Shown here: positions 25,256 through 33,336 of the stretch, in pieces
Layout of the letters: every line of letters starts with the position of its first letter
Position numbering within the stretch: position 1 is the stretch's first letter
NCBI GenBank assembly: GCA_017548505.1
Contig: JAFYZX010000035.1
Span: 1 to 33,608, forward strand
DNA: 33,608 bases
Direction: 5' to 3'
Origin: Bacteroidales bacterium
GTDB taxonomy: Bacteria > Bacteroidota > Bacteroidia > Bacteroidales > UBA932
Program-made: the position numbers and the translations under genes
Notes under the pieces: model-generated
The model's database searches: none
The model's input: the letters and a program-made list of their open reading frames with translations, nothing else
What the model was told of the DNA's origin: nothing

Positions 25256-25774
25256 CTACTGAGCTGGATTCTCAGGAGCCGGTCCGTCAACATACTTTGG
25301 AGATGGACCCCACTCGTTAGTCTCAGGCTTTCCGTCCTGTGCACAGTTAACGATCAGGATAATTCCGATTACTGCCAATGCAATGGAAACAAGGATTGTG
25401 AGGAATCCGGTGATGAAAGTTGCTGCCCAGCCAATGTGCCAGAACAACCAGGTCAGGAACATAACGAGAAGGTAGCAAGCGAAAACAACGGCGTATGCCT
25501 TTACAAGGCCGTCTCCCTTGCCAACATCATGCATACGGCGCATGAACAGTGGAAGAGAAATAACCAGAATGCCAATGTAAACAATGAGATAGAGCCAGAA
25601 TCCAAGATAAGGGATAGCCTTAAGGATAGCTCCTACGATGCCGCCACCTACACAAAGTACCAGCATTGCCCACCAGAACTCTGATCTGCGTGAACGTCCT
25701 GTAGTCTCTTTAACACGGCTCCAAGCAAGCTTTATTGCCTGCATGAAATCCAATTGAGGAAGTGCGTTTGCCAT
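25256..25774 (-). CDS. DUF805 family membrane protein
   Basis: 172 residues with the family signature: RSRRSEFWWAML leading into the first membrane helix, LFMRRMHDVGKGDG between helices, and a DGKPETNEWGPSPKY tail. About four membrane segments. Function unknown. It has its own promoter and a leader of about 66 bases. Confidence 0.92.
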   Translation of the reverse strand: MANALPQLDFMQAIKLAWSRVKETTGRSRRSEFWWAMLVLCVGGGIVGAILKAIPYLGFWLYLIVYIGILVISLPLFMRRMHDVGKGDGLVKAYAVVFACYLLVMFLTWLFWHIGWAATFITGFLTILVSIALAVIGIILIVNCAQDGKPETNEWGPSPKYVDGPAPENPAQ

Positions 25775-25844
25775 AAATGTTGATTTTTAGGTTGTTATAG
25801 AATAAATGAAATAGTTTCCGGTTTTGTTCGTTTTTCAATCCTTA

Positions 25845-25875
25845 CAAAGTTAAACTAAATTCAGCAAAAATCCAA
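25845..25875 (-). promoter_or_regulatory. DUF805 gene promoter (-7 TAACTTTG, minus strand)
   Basis: TAACTTTG at 25852-25845 on the minus strand, with TTG at 25875-25873 (spacer 20, canonical) and another TTG at 25867-25865 (spacer 12). Predicted start is near 25840. Confidence 0.6.
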
Positions 25876-25888
25876 CAGTAAAATATAT

Positions 25889-26509
25889 CTATATCGCGAT
25901 TGTCTTCTGCAGAATCTCCAGATACTTTGCTGCCTGTGCACCGTCCATCTGGGAGTGGTGGAACTGCATGGAAATCTTAAGCTCCGTCTTGAAAAGTCCT
26001 CTTCTGCGATACCTTCCCCAGGCGATGAAAGGGTTGTTCCATCTGCCTGAATACTGGTTGATTATGCCATCCAGTTCCGTATCCAGAAGAGTTGATGTGC
26101 CCAGTATGGCGCATTCGCTTCCAAGGAGCTGGTCGCTGCAGGTTTCCCTAGTTTTTCCGGTAAGGGCCAGATAATCACTGTTGAACTTTGAGATATCCTC
26201 GCTGTAAGGCACATCGCAGAGGCATATACCCCCGTCGGCAGTATCCACAACCACATTCACGGCAAGGCGGTCGTACCTGAAGAGTTTCCCCTGCTCAGGC
26301 ACCGTATAGAACTCTTCTATGCCGCTAGCCGCCTTGCACAGGCACCAGCAGAGGGCCATATTGAACTTGTAGCCCTTCCTTTTGCAATACCTGACAAGAC
26401 GGCCCACGCCGTATGTCTTGAAGAGGGTAACCATAGGCATCGGAGAGGTCATCCACATCTCGAACGCCCTTGCCCTTTTTGTGGTTTTGGGATCTACCTC
26501 TGTTCTCAT
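25889..26509 (-). CDS. Chloramphenicol acetyltransferase-like O-acetyltransferase
   Basis: 206 residues of the trimeric CAT superfamily. The catalytic signature HHSQMDG (HHxxxDG) lies near the C-terminus, with NPFIAWGRY and FEMWMTSPMP also typical. It is slightly shorter than CatA (about 213-219). The acceptor is unknown; many chromosomal CAT-like proteins are not resistance enzymes, and the context is an operon of lipoproteins. Its ATG overlaps the previous stop by 4 bases (ATGA), so translation is coupled. Confidence 0.87.
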   Translation of the reverse strand: MRTEVDPKTTKRARAFEMWMTSPMPMVTLFKTYGVGRLVRYCKRKGYKFNMALCWCLCKAASGIEEFYTVPEQGKLFRYDRLAVNVVVDTADGGICLCDVPYSEDISKFNSDYLALTGKTRETCSDQLLGSECAILGTSTLLDTELDGIINQYSGRWNNPFIAWGRYRRRGLFKTELKISMQFHHSQMDGAQAAKYLEILQKTIAI

Positions 26510-27189
26510 TCCGCAACTGTAACTTCTTTCCAGCCAGGAAGATCGTTAACCAGCACAGAGGCCGCTGCAACCTCCTCTGAAGGAGTGTGCTTCACATATT
26601 CTTCCCTTTCAACTACCCTATAATCCGGTTCCTTGAAATTGAAAGGCCGCTGGGCAACAGCAGCGGAATCCGCAAGCCTCAGCGTAACTTCAGAATCGAA
26701 TGTCTCCTCAGCCTCGTTTCCGGTAAAAAACTCCGTGAACCATCCTGAATCTACGGGACGGCTTCTTTCCAGACGGTAGAAAATCCAGTTCTGCTCTCTG
26801 TTGAACTGGTTCTCGTAAATTTCGAAGAATTCAAGCAGGTATCCTCCTTCCACCACCTCGTAGCTCATCCTGTCGTGCCACTTGTAAGACAGGCAGTTAA
26901 GACTGTCTCCGGCAAAAGTGAACACAGCCATCGACCAAGGCCCGCGGCTGATGAAAAGCTCATCCAGCCCGTCCTTGTCTATGTCGTAGAAGAGATACTT
27001 TACGGTTGGAGATTTCTCCTCTTCCATCCAGCCTTCCGGATAGGCCATATCCCAGGCCTGGAGCACAGTAGCCGCCGTATCAACGATCAACGGCTTGATG
27101 GAGGTTTCCCCCACCTTGAAATATTTGCACGAAAAAAGACAGACGGCTGTCATCAGAACAGCCGTCGCCGAGAATAAAATCCGCCTCAT
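26506..27189 (-). CDS. Lipoprotein of unknown function
   Basis: 227 residues with lipobox LFSC (Cys21). The mature part contains YDIDKDGLDELFI, a DxDxDG calcium-loop pattern also seen in FG-GAP/VCBS-like repeats, so calcium binding is possible. The rest is acidic and unrecognised. It overlaps the upstream lipoprotein stop by one base and the downstream acetyltransferase start by four. Confidence 0.75.
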   Translation of the reverse strand: MRRILFSATAVLMTAVCLFSCKYFKVGETSIKPLIVDTAATVLQAWDMAYPEGWMEEEKSPTVKYLFYDIDKDGLDELFISRGPWSMAVFTFAGDSLNCLSYKWHDRMSYEVVEGGYLLEFFEIYENQFNREQNWIFYRLERSRPVDSGWFTEFFTGNEAEETFDSEVTLRLADSAAVAQRPFNFKEPDYRVVEREEYVKHTPSEEVAAASVLVNDLPGWKEVTVAE

Positions 27190-27695
27190 TATTTAAATAC
27201 GACGGTCTTCAGGATAGGGAGGAATTTGCCTTCCCAGTCAGCAGCCTGGCTTTCAGGGAATTCGAAGTTTCCGGTTACGCCAATCTTGTCTTCCTTCAGA
27301 TAAGTGAAGTCCAGCCTTACGTTGCCTTCGGTAATGGTCCTGAGGGTTACCATATTGCCGTCAACCTTAGGTTCCTCGCTCTTGCAGTTCTGGTCCAGTG
27401 CGTGAACCATACCCTTAAGTCCGTCTCCCGTAGTCTTGAGCTGGCTCTTTGTAGGGCCGCCGGTAAAATAGTTGATCACGAACTTAACGTCACCGTCTGC
27501 AGTCTTGGCATTCAGGACATCACCATACTTGAATGTTTCCTCCATACCGGTAGGAAGCATAACTGTGTAGTTGTCAGCCTCGAATGTAACTCCGTCCTTT
27601 AAAGGTTCCACATTGCTGGAGCTTGAGCCGCCGTTTCCGCCGCCGCAAGCTGCAAATGCAACAACTGCAACTGCCATTGCTAAAATCTTTTTCAT
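27189..27695 (-). CDS. Lipoprotein of unknown function
   Basis: 168 residues with lipobox FAAC (Cys17), then a Gly/Ser/Asn-rich flexible linker (GGGNGGSSSSN) and a compact beta-rich domain (about 30-168). No recognised motif. The stop TAA and the next ATG share one base, so it is coupled to the following lipoprotein. Confidence 0.75.
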   Translation of the reverse strand: MKKILAMAVAVVAFAACGGGNGGSSSSNVEPLKDGVTFEADNYTVMLPTGMEETFKYGDVLNAKTADGDVKFVINYFTGGPTKSQLKTTGDGLKGMVHALDQNCKSEEPKVDGNMVTLRTITEGNVRLDFTYLKEDKIGVTGNFEFPESQAADWEGKFLPILKTVVFK

Positions 27696-27731
27696 AATGT
27701 TTGGTTTATTGATTATTAAAGATGAAAGTTT

Positions 27732-28484
27732 CTAGTCTATTGGTTCCCACTGGCCTCTCATAGGGGCGCATCCTACATAGAATGCCGGGCAATTGCTCAC
27801 AAGGTAATATTCAGAATCGTATGGCTTAACCACATCCACGCCTCTCCAGTTCATACTCCATCCCTGGCTGAATAGCTGAAGATACAAAACCGTTCCTCCC
27901 AGAATTTGAGATTCCTTGTACTCGACCGCCGGACTCACTCTCAGGGAAACTGTGTAAGGCTTACGGGGCTGGTATCCGTTAGAAGGACTGGCACCCATCA
28001 TCAGGGCGGCTACAATGTAAGGCTGGGCATAGCCCGGATCCTTTCCGAGCTTGTCTTTAAGCTGGCGCATACAGTCGTTGAAATTGGTTTGAGTGTTGTT
28101 AGCCCTTATGGCCTCCTCCCCTACGGCTTTATTCCGCCTGTACATCTCAAATGCAATTACCTGAAGGGCAACAGCTCCCTGAGGTTCCACTCCCAGATCC
28201 TGCTGAAGTTCCAGGAATTCCTCCAGAGTTTCCGGAATGCGTGAGAAAGAAACCGTGCTGGTTTGAGTCTTGTCGTAATCGTCGTGGTTGATTTTACCTG
28301 TCATAACGTAATCTACGCCTCCGGCAGTTCCTTTTGCTACCCACTCTTTTGTGGCAGCGCTTTTGTTGCTGTTCCCGGGTTTGTTGTTTGGAGCCTGTTT
28401 AAAGAGTCTGCCAGTCTGCGCAGAAGCCACGCAAGGCATAATCAGTACAGCCATCAAAATGGCCAAGATCGCTTTTGTTCTCAT
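27732..28484 (-). CDS. Secreted protein of unknown function
   Basis: The ATG at 28484 gives 250 residues with a textbook signal peptide (MRTKAILAIL to ASAQ). An ATG eight codons upstream would put polar residues before the signal and sit almost on the predicted mRNA start. The mature part begins with a basic N/K-rich spacer and has a conserved-looking core (VALQVIAFEMYRRN, YQPRKPYTVSLRVSP, LQLFSQGWSMNWRGV). It resembles an uncharacterised Bacteroidota secreted family whose name I cannot give with certainty. It leads an operon with two lipoproteins and the acetyltransferase. Confidence 0.72.
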   Translation of the reverse strand: MRTKAILAILMAVLIMPCVASAQTGRLFKQAPNNKPGNSNKSAATKEWVAKGTAGGVDYVMTGKINHDDYDKTQTSTVSFSRIPETLEEFLELQQDLGVEPQGAVALQVIAFEMYRRNKAVGEEAIRANNTQTNFNDCMRQLKDKLGKDPGYAQPYIVAALMMGASPSNGYQPRKPYTVSLRVSPAVEYKESQILGGTVLYLQLFSQGWSMNWRGVDVVKPYDSEYYLVSNCPAFYVGCAPMRGQWEPID

Positions 28485-28515
28485 ATTGAAAGTTTTTGAA
28501 TTCCACATACAAGAA

Positions 28516-28523
28516 CAAATATA
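28516..28523 (-). promoter_or_regulatory. -7 box TATATTTG for the 28484 operon (minus strand)
   Basis: TATATTTG at 28523-28516 on the minus strand; predicted start near 28511 and a leader of about 27 bases. It lies 13 bases past the methyltransferase stop, so it separates this operon from the M16 peptidase genes. Confidence 0.55.
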
Positions 28524-28535
28524 ATAAAAACTTGG

Positions 28536-29174
28536 CTATTTGCAGCGAATAATAAGAAGGCCATCGCGGATATCCACAAGATGGCTTTCCACGCGGCTGT
28601 CTGATTCAACGATGGATTTGAAAGAAGATATGCCCGCACTTTTCGGATCAGAGTGGTCTTCTGTCCTTCCGTACCAGGATACATTGTCTGCAAGAATATA
28701 ACCTCCAGGCTTTACAAGAGGCAGCGTAAGCTCATAATACTGAGGATACTGCCTCTTGTCTGCATCTATGAAGACAAGGTCATATTCCTCAGCGATTCCG
28801 TTATCCGCCCCAGCCTTTTTTTGAGAAAGAATATCAACCGCATCGCCGAAGAAAACCTTGACAAGTTCAGACACCCCTGCTCTCTGAAGCCCCTCTTCGA
28901 TGATGTAGTCCAGTTCCCTGTTTATCTCGATGGCATCGGCATACACGCCATTGCTTCTCTTTACGGTTCCTGCGGCAGAACGGACTCCATCTGCCAGGCA
29001 GGCAAGGGAATAACCTGTGAAAGTGCCTATTTCAAGCACTCTCAAAGAAGATGTCCTGCATACAAAATCGCGGAGATACAGGCCTTCCTCCTTCCCCACC
29101 AGCATCTGGGCGTGGTTGGTTCGGGTATGGGTCTGGCGTTCTATCCAGTTCAGGGCAGACAGCAACTTTTCCAT
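28536..29174 (-). CDS. SAM-dependent O-methyltransferase (catechol-type)
   Basis: 212 residues from the ATG at 29174. Class I methyltransferase fold: SAM motif I VLEIGTFTGYS, acidic FIDADKRQYPQYYE, and metal-site segment LADNVSWYGR. It resembles divalent-cation-dependent O-methyltransferases acting on catechols or similar small molecules; the substrate is unknown. It starts 2 bases after the M16 peptidase stop, so the two are translated from one mRNA. Confidence 0.9.
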   Translation of the reverse strand: MEKLLSALNWIERQTHTRTNHAQMLVGKEEGLYLRDFVCRTSSLRVLEIGTFTGYSLACLADGVRSAAGTVKRSNGVYADAIEINRELDYIIEEGLQRAGVSELVKVFFGDAVDILSQKKAGADNGIAEEYDLVFIDADKRQYPQYYELTLPLVKPGGYILADNVSWYGRTEDHSDPKSAGISSFKSIVESDSRVESHLVDIRDGLLIIRCK

Positions 29175-29176
29175 AA

Positions 29177-30451
29177 TCAATAGAATACCAGGCGGCTCAT
29201 GCGGTCGCGACGCAGGATCTCGCGGGAGACTTCCAGGATATCTTCTGCGGTTACGCTCTCAATATCACTTCGGATCTTGTCAATGGAGGTAACATTTCCT
29301 GTAAGCAGCATGCTCTTGCCAATGGTAAGGCTGCGGGCCTCGGCATTGTCTCCGGAAATGGAGAGCTGCCCAATCATCTGCTTCTTTGCGGCAGAGAGCA
29401 CACGTGGAGTAAGCGGTTCATCCACAAACCTTGCAAGTTCCTTCCACATCAGTTTCATGCACTTGTCCAGATACTTCTTGTCGCACCCGAAGTAGATGCA
29501 GAAAATGCCGGTGTCCTTGTAGGAAACCACGCTTGCGTCTATGTGATATACAAGGGCGTGCTTTTCCCTCAGGCTCAGGCTCAGGCGGGAGTTGGACGCC
29601 GGCCCTCCAAGCATGTTTGTAATCAGCGACAGGGCTGCCCTCTTCCTCCTCTCGTAGTAGGAAAATGCCGTACATCCCACTATGCAGTGGGCCTGGCGGA
29701 GCTTGCGGTCCTCGCAACGGTCGAACTTCTTTCCCTCGATGAACGTGGACTTGGAATCCCCTTCTCCATCCAGCCTCTTATGGGCAAACGGGCTGCTTGT
29801 TGCCGGTACCTTTCCGTAAGAAGTTGAAAGGCTTGCTCCCGGGCACCACTTCTGGAGTTCTTTCTCAAGAATCGCGGAGATTTCCTTCTCCTCAAAGTTT
29901 CCGGCCACGGAAAGTGTCATGTTCTCCGGGCGGAAAAATCTGTCACGGTTTTTCTTGAGTATTGCGGGGGTAATCGGCTCCAGGGTTTTCTTGTCGCCGA
30001 GTATGGAATAACCCAGTGGAGTGCCTTCGAAAAGTTCTCCCTCAAAGGTATCGAACAGCAGTTCCGACGGGGAATCCTGATAAGTTATGATCTCGTCATA
30101 GACCACTTCCTTCTCCTTGGAGAGTTCTTCCTGCGGAAAGGAAGAGGCGAATGCCACCTCGAAAACCAATCCGGCGGCCTTCCTGATATCCTCCTTCAAT
30201 GTGGTGGAATACAGCACTATGCGTTCCTTGGTCGTAAAGGCGTTGAGGTCTCCGCCCACCTTCTCCAGATAACTTGCTATGTTCACAGATGAGCGGTTAG
30301 GAGTTCCCTTGAAAAGCATGTGCTCTGTAAGGTGAGCTAGTCCGTTATATGCAGGATCCTCGTCCCTGGTTCCCATACCTATGCTGAGTATGCAGTACGC
30401 TACGGGAGAATTTGTCTTTGTGAAAGCAAACAGCAACGAATCTTTCTTCAT
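29177..30451 (-). CDS. M16 family zinc peptidase (insulinase/processing peptidase type)
   Basis: 424 residues from the ATG at 30451; the frame is open 27 codons further upstream but that stretch contains the promoters. The inverted zinc motif HLTEH (His40, Glu43, His44) and a third ligand at Glu120 (VVYDEI), 76 residues on, are intact. The C-terminal half carries the usual second M16 fold with LREKHALVYHIDA. No signal peptide is seen, so it is probably cytoplasmic or exported in an atypical way. It is co-transcribed with the O-methyltransferase. Confidence 0.92.
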   Translation of the reverse strand: MKKDSLLFAFTKTNSPVAYCILSIGMGTRDEDPAYNGLAHLTEHMLFKGTPNRSSVNIASYLEKVGGDLNAFTTKERIVLYSTTLKEDIRKAAGLVFEVAFASSFPQEELSKEKEVVYDEIITYQDSPSELLFDTFEGELFEGTPLGYSILGDKKTLEPITPAILKKNRDRFFRPENMTLSVAGNFEEKEISAILEKELQKWCPGASLSTSYGKVPATSSPFAHKRLDGEGDSKSTFIEGKKFDRCEDRKLRQAHCIVGCTAFSYYERRKRAALSLITNMLGGPASNSRLSLSLREKHALVYHIDASVVSYKDTGIFCIYFGCDKKYLDKCMKLMWKELARFVDEPLTPRVLSAAKKQMIGQLSISGDNAEARSLTIGKSMLLTGNVTSIDKIRSDIESVTAEDILEVSREILRRDRMSRLVFY

Positions 30452-30472
30452 AAAGTACAATTGATAAGGCCG

Positions 30473-30480
30473 CAAAGGTA
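30473..30480 (-). promoter_or_regulatory. M16 peptidase promoter -7 box TACCTTTG (minus strand)
   Basis: TACCTTTG at 30480-30473 on the minus strand; predicted start near 30468, with a leader of about 17 bases. It faces away from the fic box at 30503. Confidence 0.5.
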
Positions 30481-30502
30481 GAAATTTTATGGGTTTTCTG
30501 CT

Positions 30503-30510
30503 TATATTTG
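30503..30510 (+). promoter_or_regulatory. fic promoter -7 box TATATTTG
   Basis: TATATTTG ends 11 bases before the chosen fic ATG at 30522; predicted start near 30515. An ATG at 30489 in the same frame lies upstream of this box and would not be on the transcript. Confidence 0.55.
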
Positions 30511-30521
30511 TAGATGTTATT

Positions 30522-31391
30522 ATGGGTAACAAGATATCGATAAGGTTTTACAAAGACCACGAAGTAAGAGCGGTCTGGAATGATGCAGAAAACAAATGGT
30601 ATTTCTCCATTGTTGATATCGTATCTGCAATAACAGGCAGCGCTCGTCCTAGAGTCTATTGGGGGACCGTCAAAAACAGACAGAAAACAAAATACGAGCA
30701 GTTGTATTCAAAATGTATACAACTGAAATTGACCTCTGCTGACGGCAAGAGATACGCAACGGACTGTTTTGCACAGGAAGATATAGAAGCTGTAATTAAG
30801 ACATTACCGGCCAAAAACACAAATGAGTTCCTCGACTGGTTTATATATTCAGACAACACTATAGACGGGAAAAGCCGAAAGAAAGCGTATTCATTCTGGG
30901 AGAGCAACCTGGTGCAGAAGGATGATGTGGGGAAGGTCAAGGCTCTTCAGCAGATACACGCATATATCTTTGGAGGCCTGTATGATTTCGCCGGAAAAAT
31001 CCGGACAGTGACTATTTTCAAGGGCGGCACTGTCTTCTGCCTTGCAGAATATCTTCACAGAGAACTGGCCAAGATTGAAAAGATGCCTCAGGAAACGTTT
31101 GACCAGATCGTGGACAAATATGTCGAGATGAATATGGCTCACCCCTTCATGGAAGGCAACGGACGTTCCACCAGAATCTGGCTGGATCTTATATTCAAAA
31201 AGGAACTGAAGCTTTGTGTGGATTGGAGCAAGATAGACAAGAAAGAATATCTTCAGGCGATGATTGAAAGCGAGTTTGACAGCAAGCACATAAAAGCCCT
31301 GCTCCAGCAGGCAATGACAGACAAGATAGACGACCGGGAACTGTTTATGAAGGGCATCGACTATTCCTACTATTACGAACAGGAAGACTAG
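30522..31391 (+). CDS. BRO-N / Fic fusion protein (probable AMP-transferase)
   Basis: 289 residues. An N-terminal BRO-N-like domain (about 5-110: ISIRFYKDHEVRAVW, WYFSIVDIVSAI, FLDWFIYSD) is joined to a Fic domain with the full active-site motif HPFMEGNGR (His207-Arg215). Fic enzymes usually transfer AMP from ATP to target proteins. The extreme C-terminus reads YSYYYEQED, matching the place and spacing of the class III self-inhibitory motif SxxxE(G/N) (Ser282, Glu286), but with Gln after the Glu. No separate antitoxin gene is adjacent, which fits built-in inhibition. It is more AT-rich at its 5' end than its neighbours and sits alone between the M16 gene and dnaX, so it may be an insertion. 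Confidence 0.9.
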   Translation: MGNKISIRFYKDHEVRAVWNDAENKWYFSIVDIVSAITGSARPRVYWGTVKNRQKTKYEQLYSKCIQLKLTSADGKRYATDCFAQEDIEAVIKTLPAKNTNEFLDWFIYSDNTIDGKSRKKAYSFWESNLVQKDDVGKVKALQQIHAYIFGGLYDFAGKIRTVTIFKGGTVFCLAEYLHRELAKIEKMPQETFDQIVDKYVEMNMAHPFMEGNGRSTRIWLDLIFKKELKLCVDWSKIDKKEYLQAMIESEFDSKHIKALLQQAMTDKIDDRELFMKGIDYSYYYEQED

Positions 31392-31414
31392 TTCCATTAT
31401 TCTCTGTTTTTTCC

Positions 31415-31422
31415 TAAATTTG
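31415..31422 (+). promoter_or_regulatory. dnaX promoter -7 box TAAATTTG
   Basis: TAAATTTG ends only 5 bases before the dnaX ATG; the predicted mRNA start is at about 31427, so the message would be leaderless or nearly so. Confidence 0.55.
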
Positions 31423-31427
31423 TGGCT

Positions 31428-33335
31428 ATGGAAAAATTCATCGTATCGGCACGAAAATACCGTCCCGCTACATTCGGGACACTTATCGGTCAGGACAGCA
31501 TAGCCACAACTCTCAAGAACTCAATCAAGAGAGGACAGCTGGCACACGCATATCTTTTCTGCGGCCCAAGGGGAGTGGGCAAAACCACCACAGCCAGGAT
31601 CTTTGCCAAGATCATCAACTGCATGAATCCCGGCGAGGATATGGAGCCTTGCGGCCAGTGCGAGAGCTGCAAATCCTTTGAGGAAGGCCGCTCCTACTGT
31701 ATCCACGAGCTGGATGCCGCCTCCAACAATTCCGTGGACGATATCCGCGCCCTGACGGAGAAAGTGATGATTCCGCCTCAGATCGGAAAGTACAGTGTGT
31801 ACATCATAGACGAGGTTCACATGCTCTCCACCAGTGCGTTCAACGCCTTTCTGAAGACTCTGGAAGAACCGCCTGCACACGCCATCTTCATTCTCGCCAC
31901 AACGGAAAAGCACAAGATAATCCCTACCATCCTCAGCCGGTGCCAGGTATATGATTTCAACCGCATCAGCATTCCGGATATCGTCAAGAACCTGAGGATG
32001 ATAGCCCAGAAGGAAGAGGTAACCATAGATGACGGCTCACTTCACGTAATAGCCGAAAAGGCGGACGGTGCAATGAGAGATGCCCTTACCCTCTTTGACC
32101 AGGTAGTGGCCTACTGCGGAAGCACGGTGGATTACGCCTCCGTGATAAAGAACCTTAACGTACTAGACTACGAATATTATTTCAAGCTCATCGACAATTC
32201 CCTGGAAGGCAGGTTTGCCGATTCCCTTGTGCTCTTTGACGAAGTGCTTTCAAAGGGATTCAATGCCTTGTACTTTGTGGGAGGCCTTGGCAACCACCTC
32301 CGCAACCTTCTGATCTGCAAGGAAACCGCTTCAGCAAAACTGCTGGAGGTATCTCCACAGCTTGAAGCAGAATATCAAAGGCAGAGTGCAAGATGCCCTC
32401 TGAAATTCCTGTTCAAGTCTCTGGCAATAACGGAAAAATGCGAGAGCGACTATGCCCGCAGCAATAATCAGCGCCTGCTGGTGGAATTCATGCTGGTGAG
32501 GATGAGCCAGCTACTGGAACCGGCAGCCCGCCCGGCACCGGTTGAAAGGCCGGCAGAGCCAGTTCCTGCACCCGCTCCAGCACCAAAACCTGAGCCGAAA
32601 CCGGAACCAAAACCAGAACCTGTTAAACCGGTTGAACCTGAGAAGCCTGCTGAACCGGAGCCTGCTCCAGAACCTGTAAAAGCCGCAGAACCCGAGCCTG
32701 TTCCAGAGCCAGAAAAACCTGCTGAACCGGAGAAGGCAGACGGTTTTGCAGTGCAGCGCATGAGCGAGGAAAAGCCGTTAGGCCCGAGCGTAGCGCAAAC
32801 AACAGCGACTGCTGCCGAACCTGCTCCTGTCGCTGAGCCAACACCAGCACCTGCATTTGCTCCGGGACTGAGCATCAGCGGCCTGATGAACGAGAAGAAG
32901 GAAGAAGAGGTAGCGGAGAAAAAACCTCTTGACTTTATGGGCCCGTCCACAGGAAAACCTGTAACCCAGGAAGCAGTGGATGCCGCATGGAACAGGATGG
33001 TGGCAATGTACGAGCAGAAGAACCCTAAGCTGGTGCGCTTCATCGCGATGCTCAAGGAAGCCCATCCTGCCTTTGACCAGGAAAGCGGCACAATCTCCTT
33101 CTGCGTAAGCAACTCCAGCCAGAAGACCTGGATAGAGCAGCAGACAGGAAACCAGATGGCAGCATTTTTGAGAAAGGTTCTTGAAAACGAAAACGTGAAG
33201 CTGGCTGTCAAGATCAAGAGCAGAGAAGACATCGTAAAGAAGATGTACATGCCTCAGGACAAGGACAGGTACCTCACGGAAACCAACCCGGAATTTGCCC
33301 AGTTGAAGAAAGACATGGGCGCAGAACTCAAGTGA
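31428..33335 (+). CDS. dnaX: DNA polymerase III subunit gamma/tau
   Basis: The clamp-loader ATPase. 635 residues from the ATG at 31428; a GTG two codons earlier is inside the -7 box. Walker [10 protein letters not shown], the four-Cys zinc module (CMNPG...CGQCESC), DEVHM and the SRC box LSRCQVYDF are present, followed by the domain III helices to about residue 365. Then comes a long Pro/Glu/Lys/Ala-rich linker (about 365-480) and a C-terminal tau-like domain (about 510-635). It ends one base before lptB. Confidence 0.97.
   Translation: MEKFIVSARKYRPATFGTLIGQDSIATTLKNSIKRGQLAHAYLFCGPRGVGKTTTARIFAKIINCMNPGEDMEPCGQCESCKSFEEGRSYCIHELDAASNNSVDDIRALTEKVMIPPQIGKYSVYIIDEVHMLSTSAFNAFLKTLEEPPAHAIFILATTEKHKIIPTILSRCQVYDFNRISIPDIVKNLRMIAQKEEVTIDDGSLHVIAEKADGAMRDALTLFDQVVAYCGSTVDYASVIKNLNVLDYEYYFKLIDNSLEGRFADSLVLFDEVLSKGFNALYFVGGLGNHLRNLLICKETASAKLLEVSPQLEAEYQRQSARCPLKFLFKSLAITEKCESDYARSNNQRLLVEFMLVRMSQLLEPAARPAPVERPAEPVPAPAPAPKPEPKPEPKPEPVKPVEPEKPAEPEPAPEPVKAAEPEPVPEPEKPAEPEKADGFAVQRMSEEKPLGPSVAQTTATAAEPAPVAEPTPAPAFAPGLSISGLMNEKKEEEVAEKKPLDFMGPSTGKPVTQEAVDAAWNRMVAMYEQKNPKLVRFIAMLKEAHPAFDQESGTISFCVSNSSQKTWIEQQTGNQMAAFLRKVLENENVKLAVKIKSREDIVKKMYMPQDKDRYLTETNPEFAQLKKDMGAELK
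32518..32745 (+). repeat. PEP/EPKP-rich coding repeat in dnaX
   Basis: Degenerate short repeats encoding [18 protein letters not shown] and [10 protein letters not shown] variants form the linker between the clamp-loader core and the tau-like end. Such a segment is disordered and prone to slippage, so its length may differ between strains. Confidence 0.8.
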
Positions 33336-33336
33336 T

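Noticed and set aside
32916-32926. A6 run in dnaX as a possible programmed frameshift site
   Set aside because: In the dnaX frame the run reads GAG AAA AAA, which does not form the A AAA AAG-type slippery heptamer, and it lies well past the clamp-loader core; no clear downstream stem was seen.
32468-33250. Minus-strand open frame opposite dnaX rich in Gly, Ser and Ala
   Set aside because: It is the complement of the proline/glutamate-rich linker repeats; no promoter or start context supports it.
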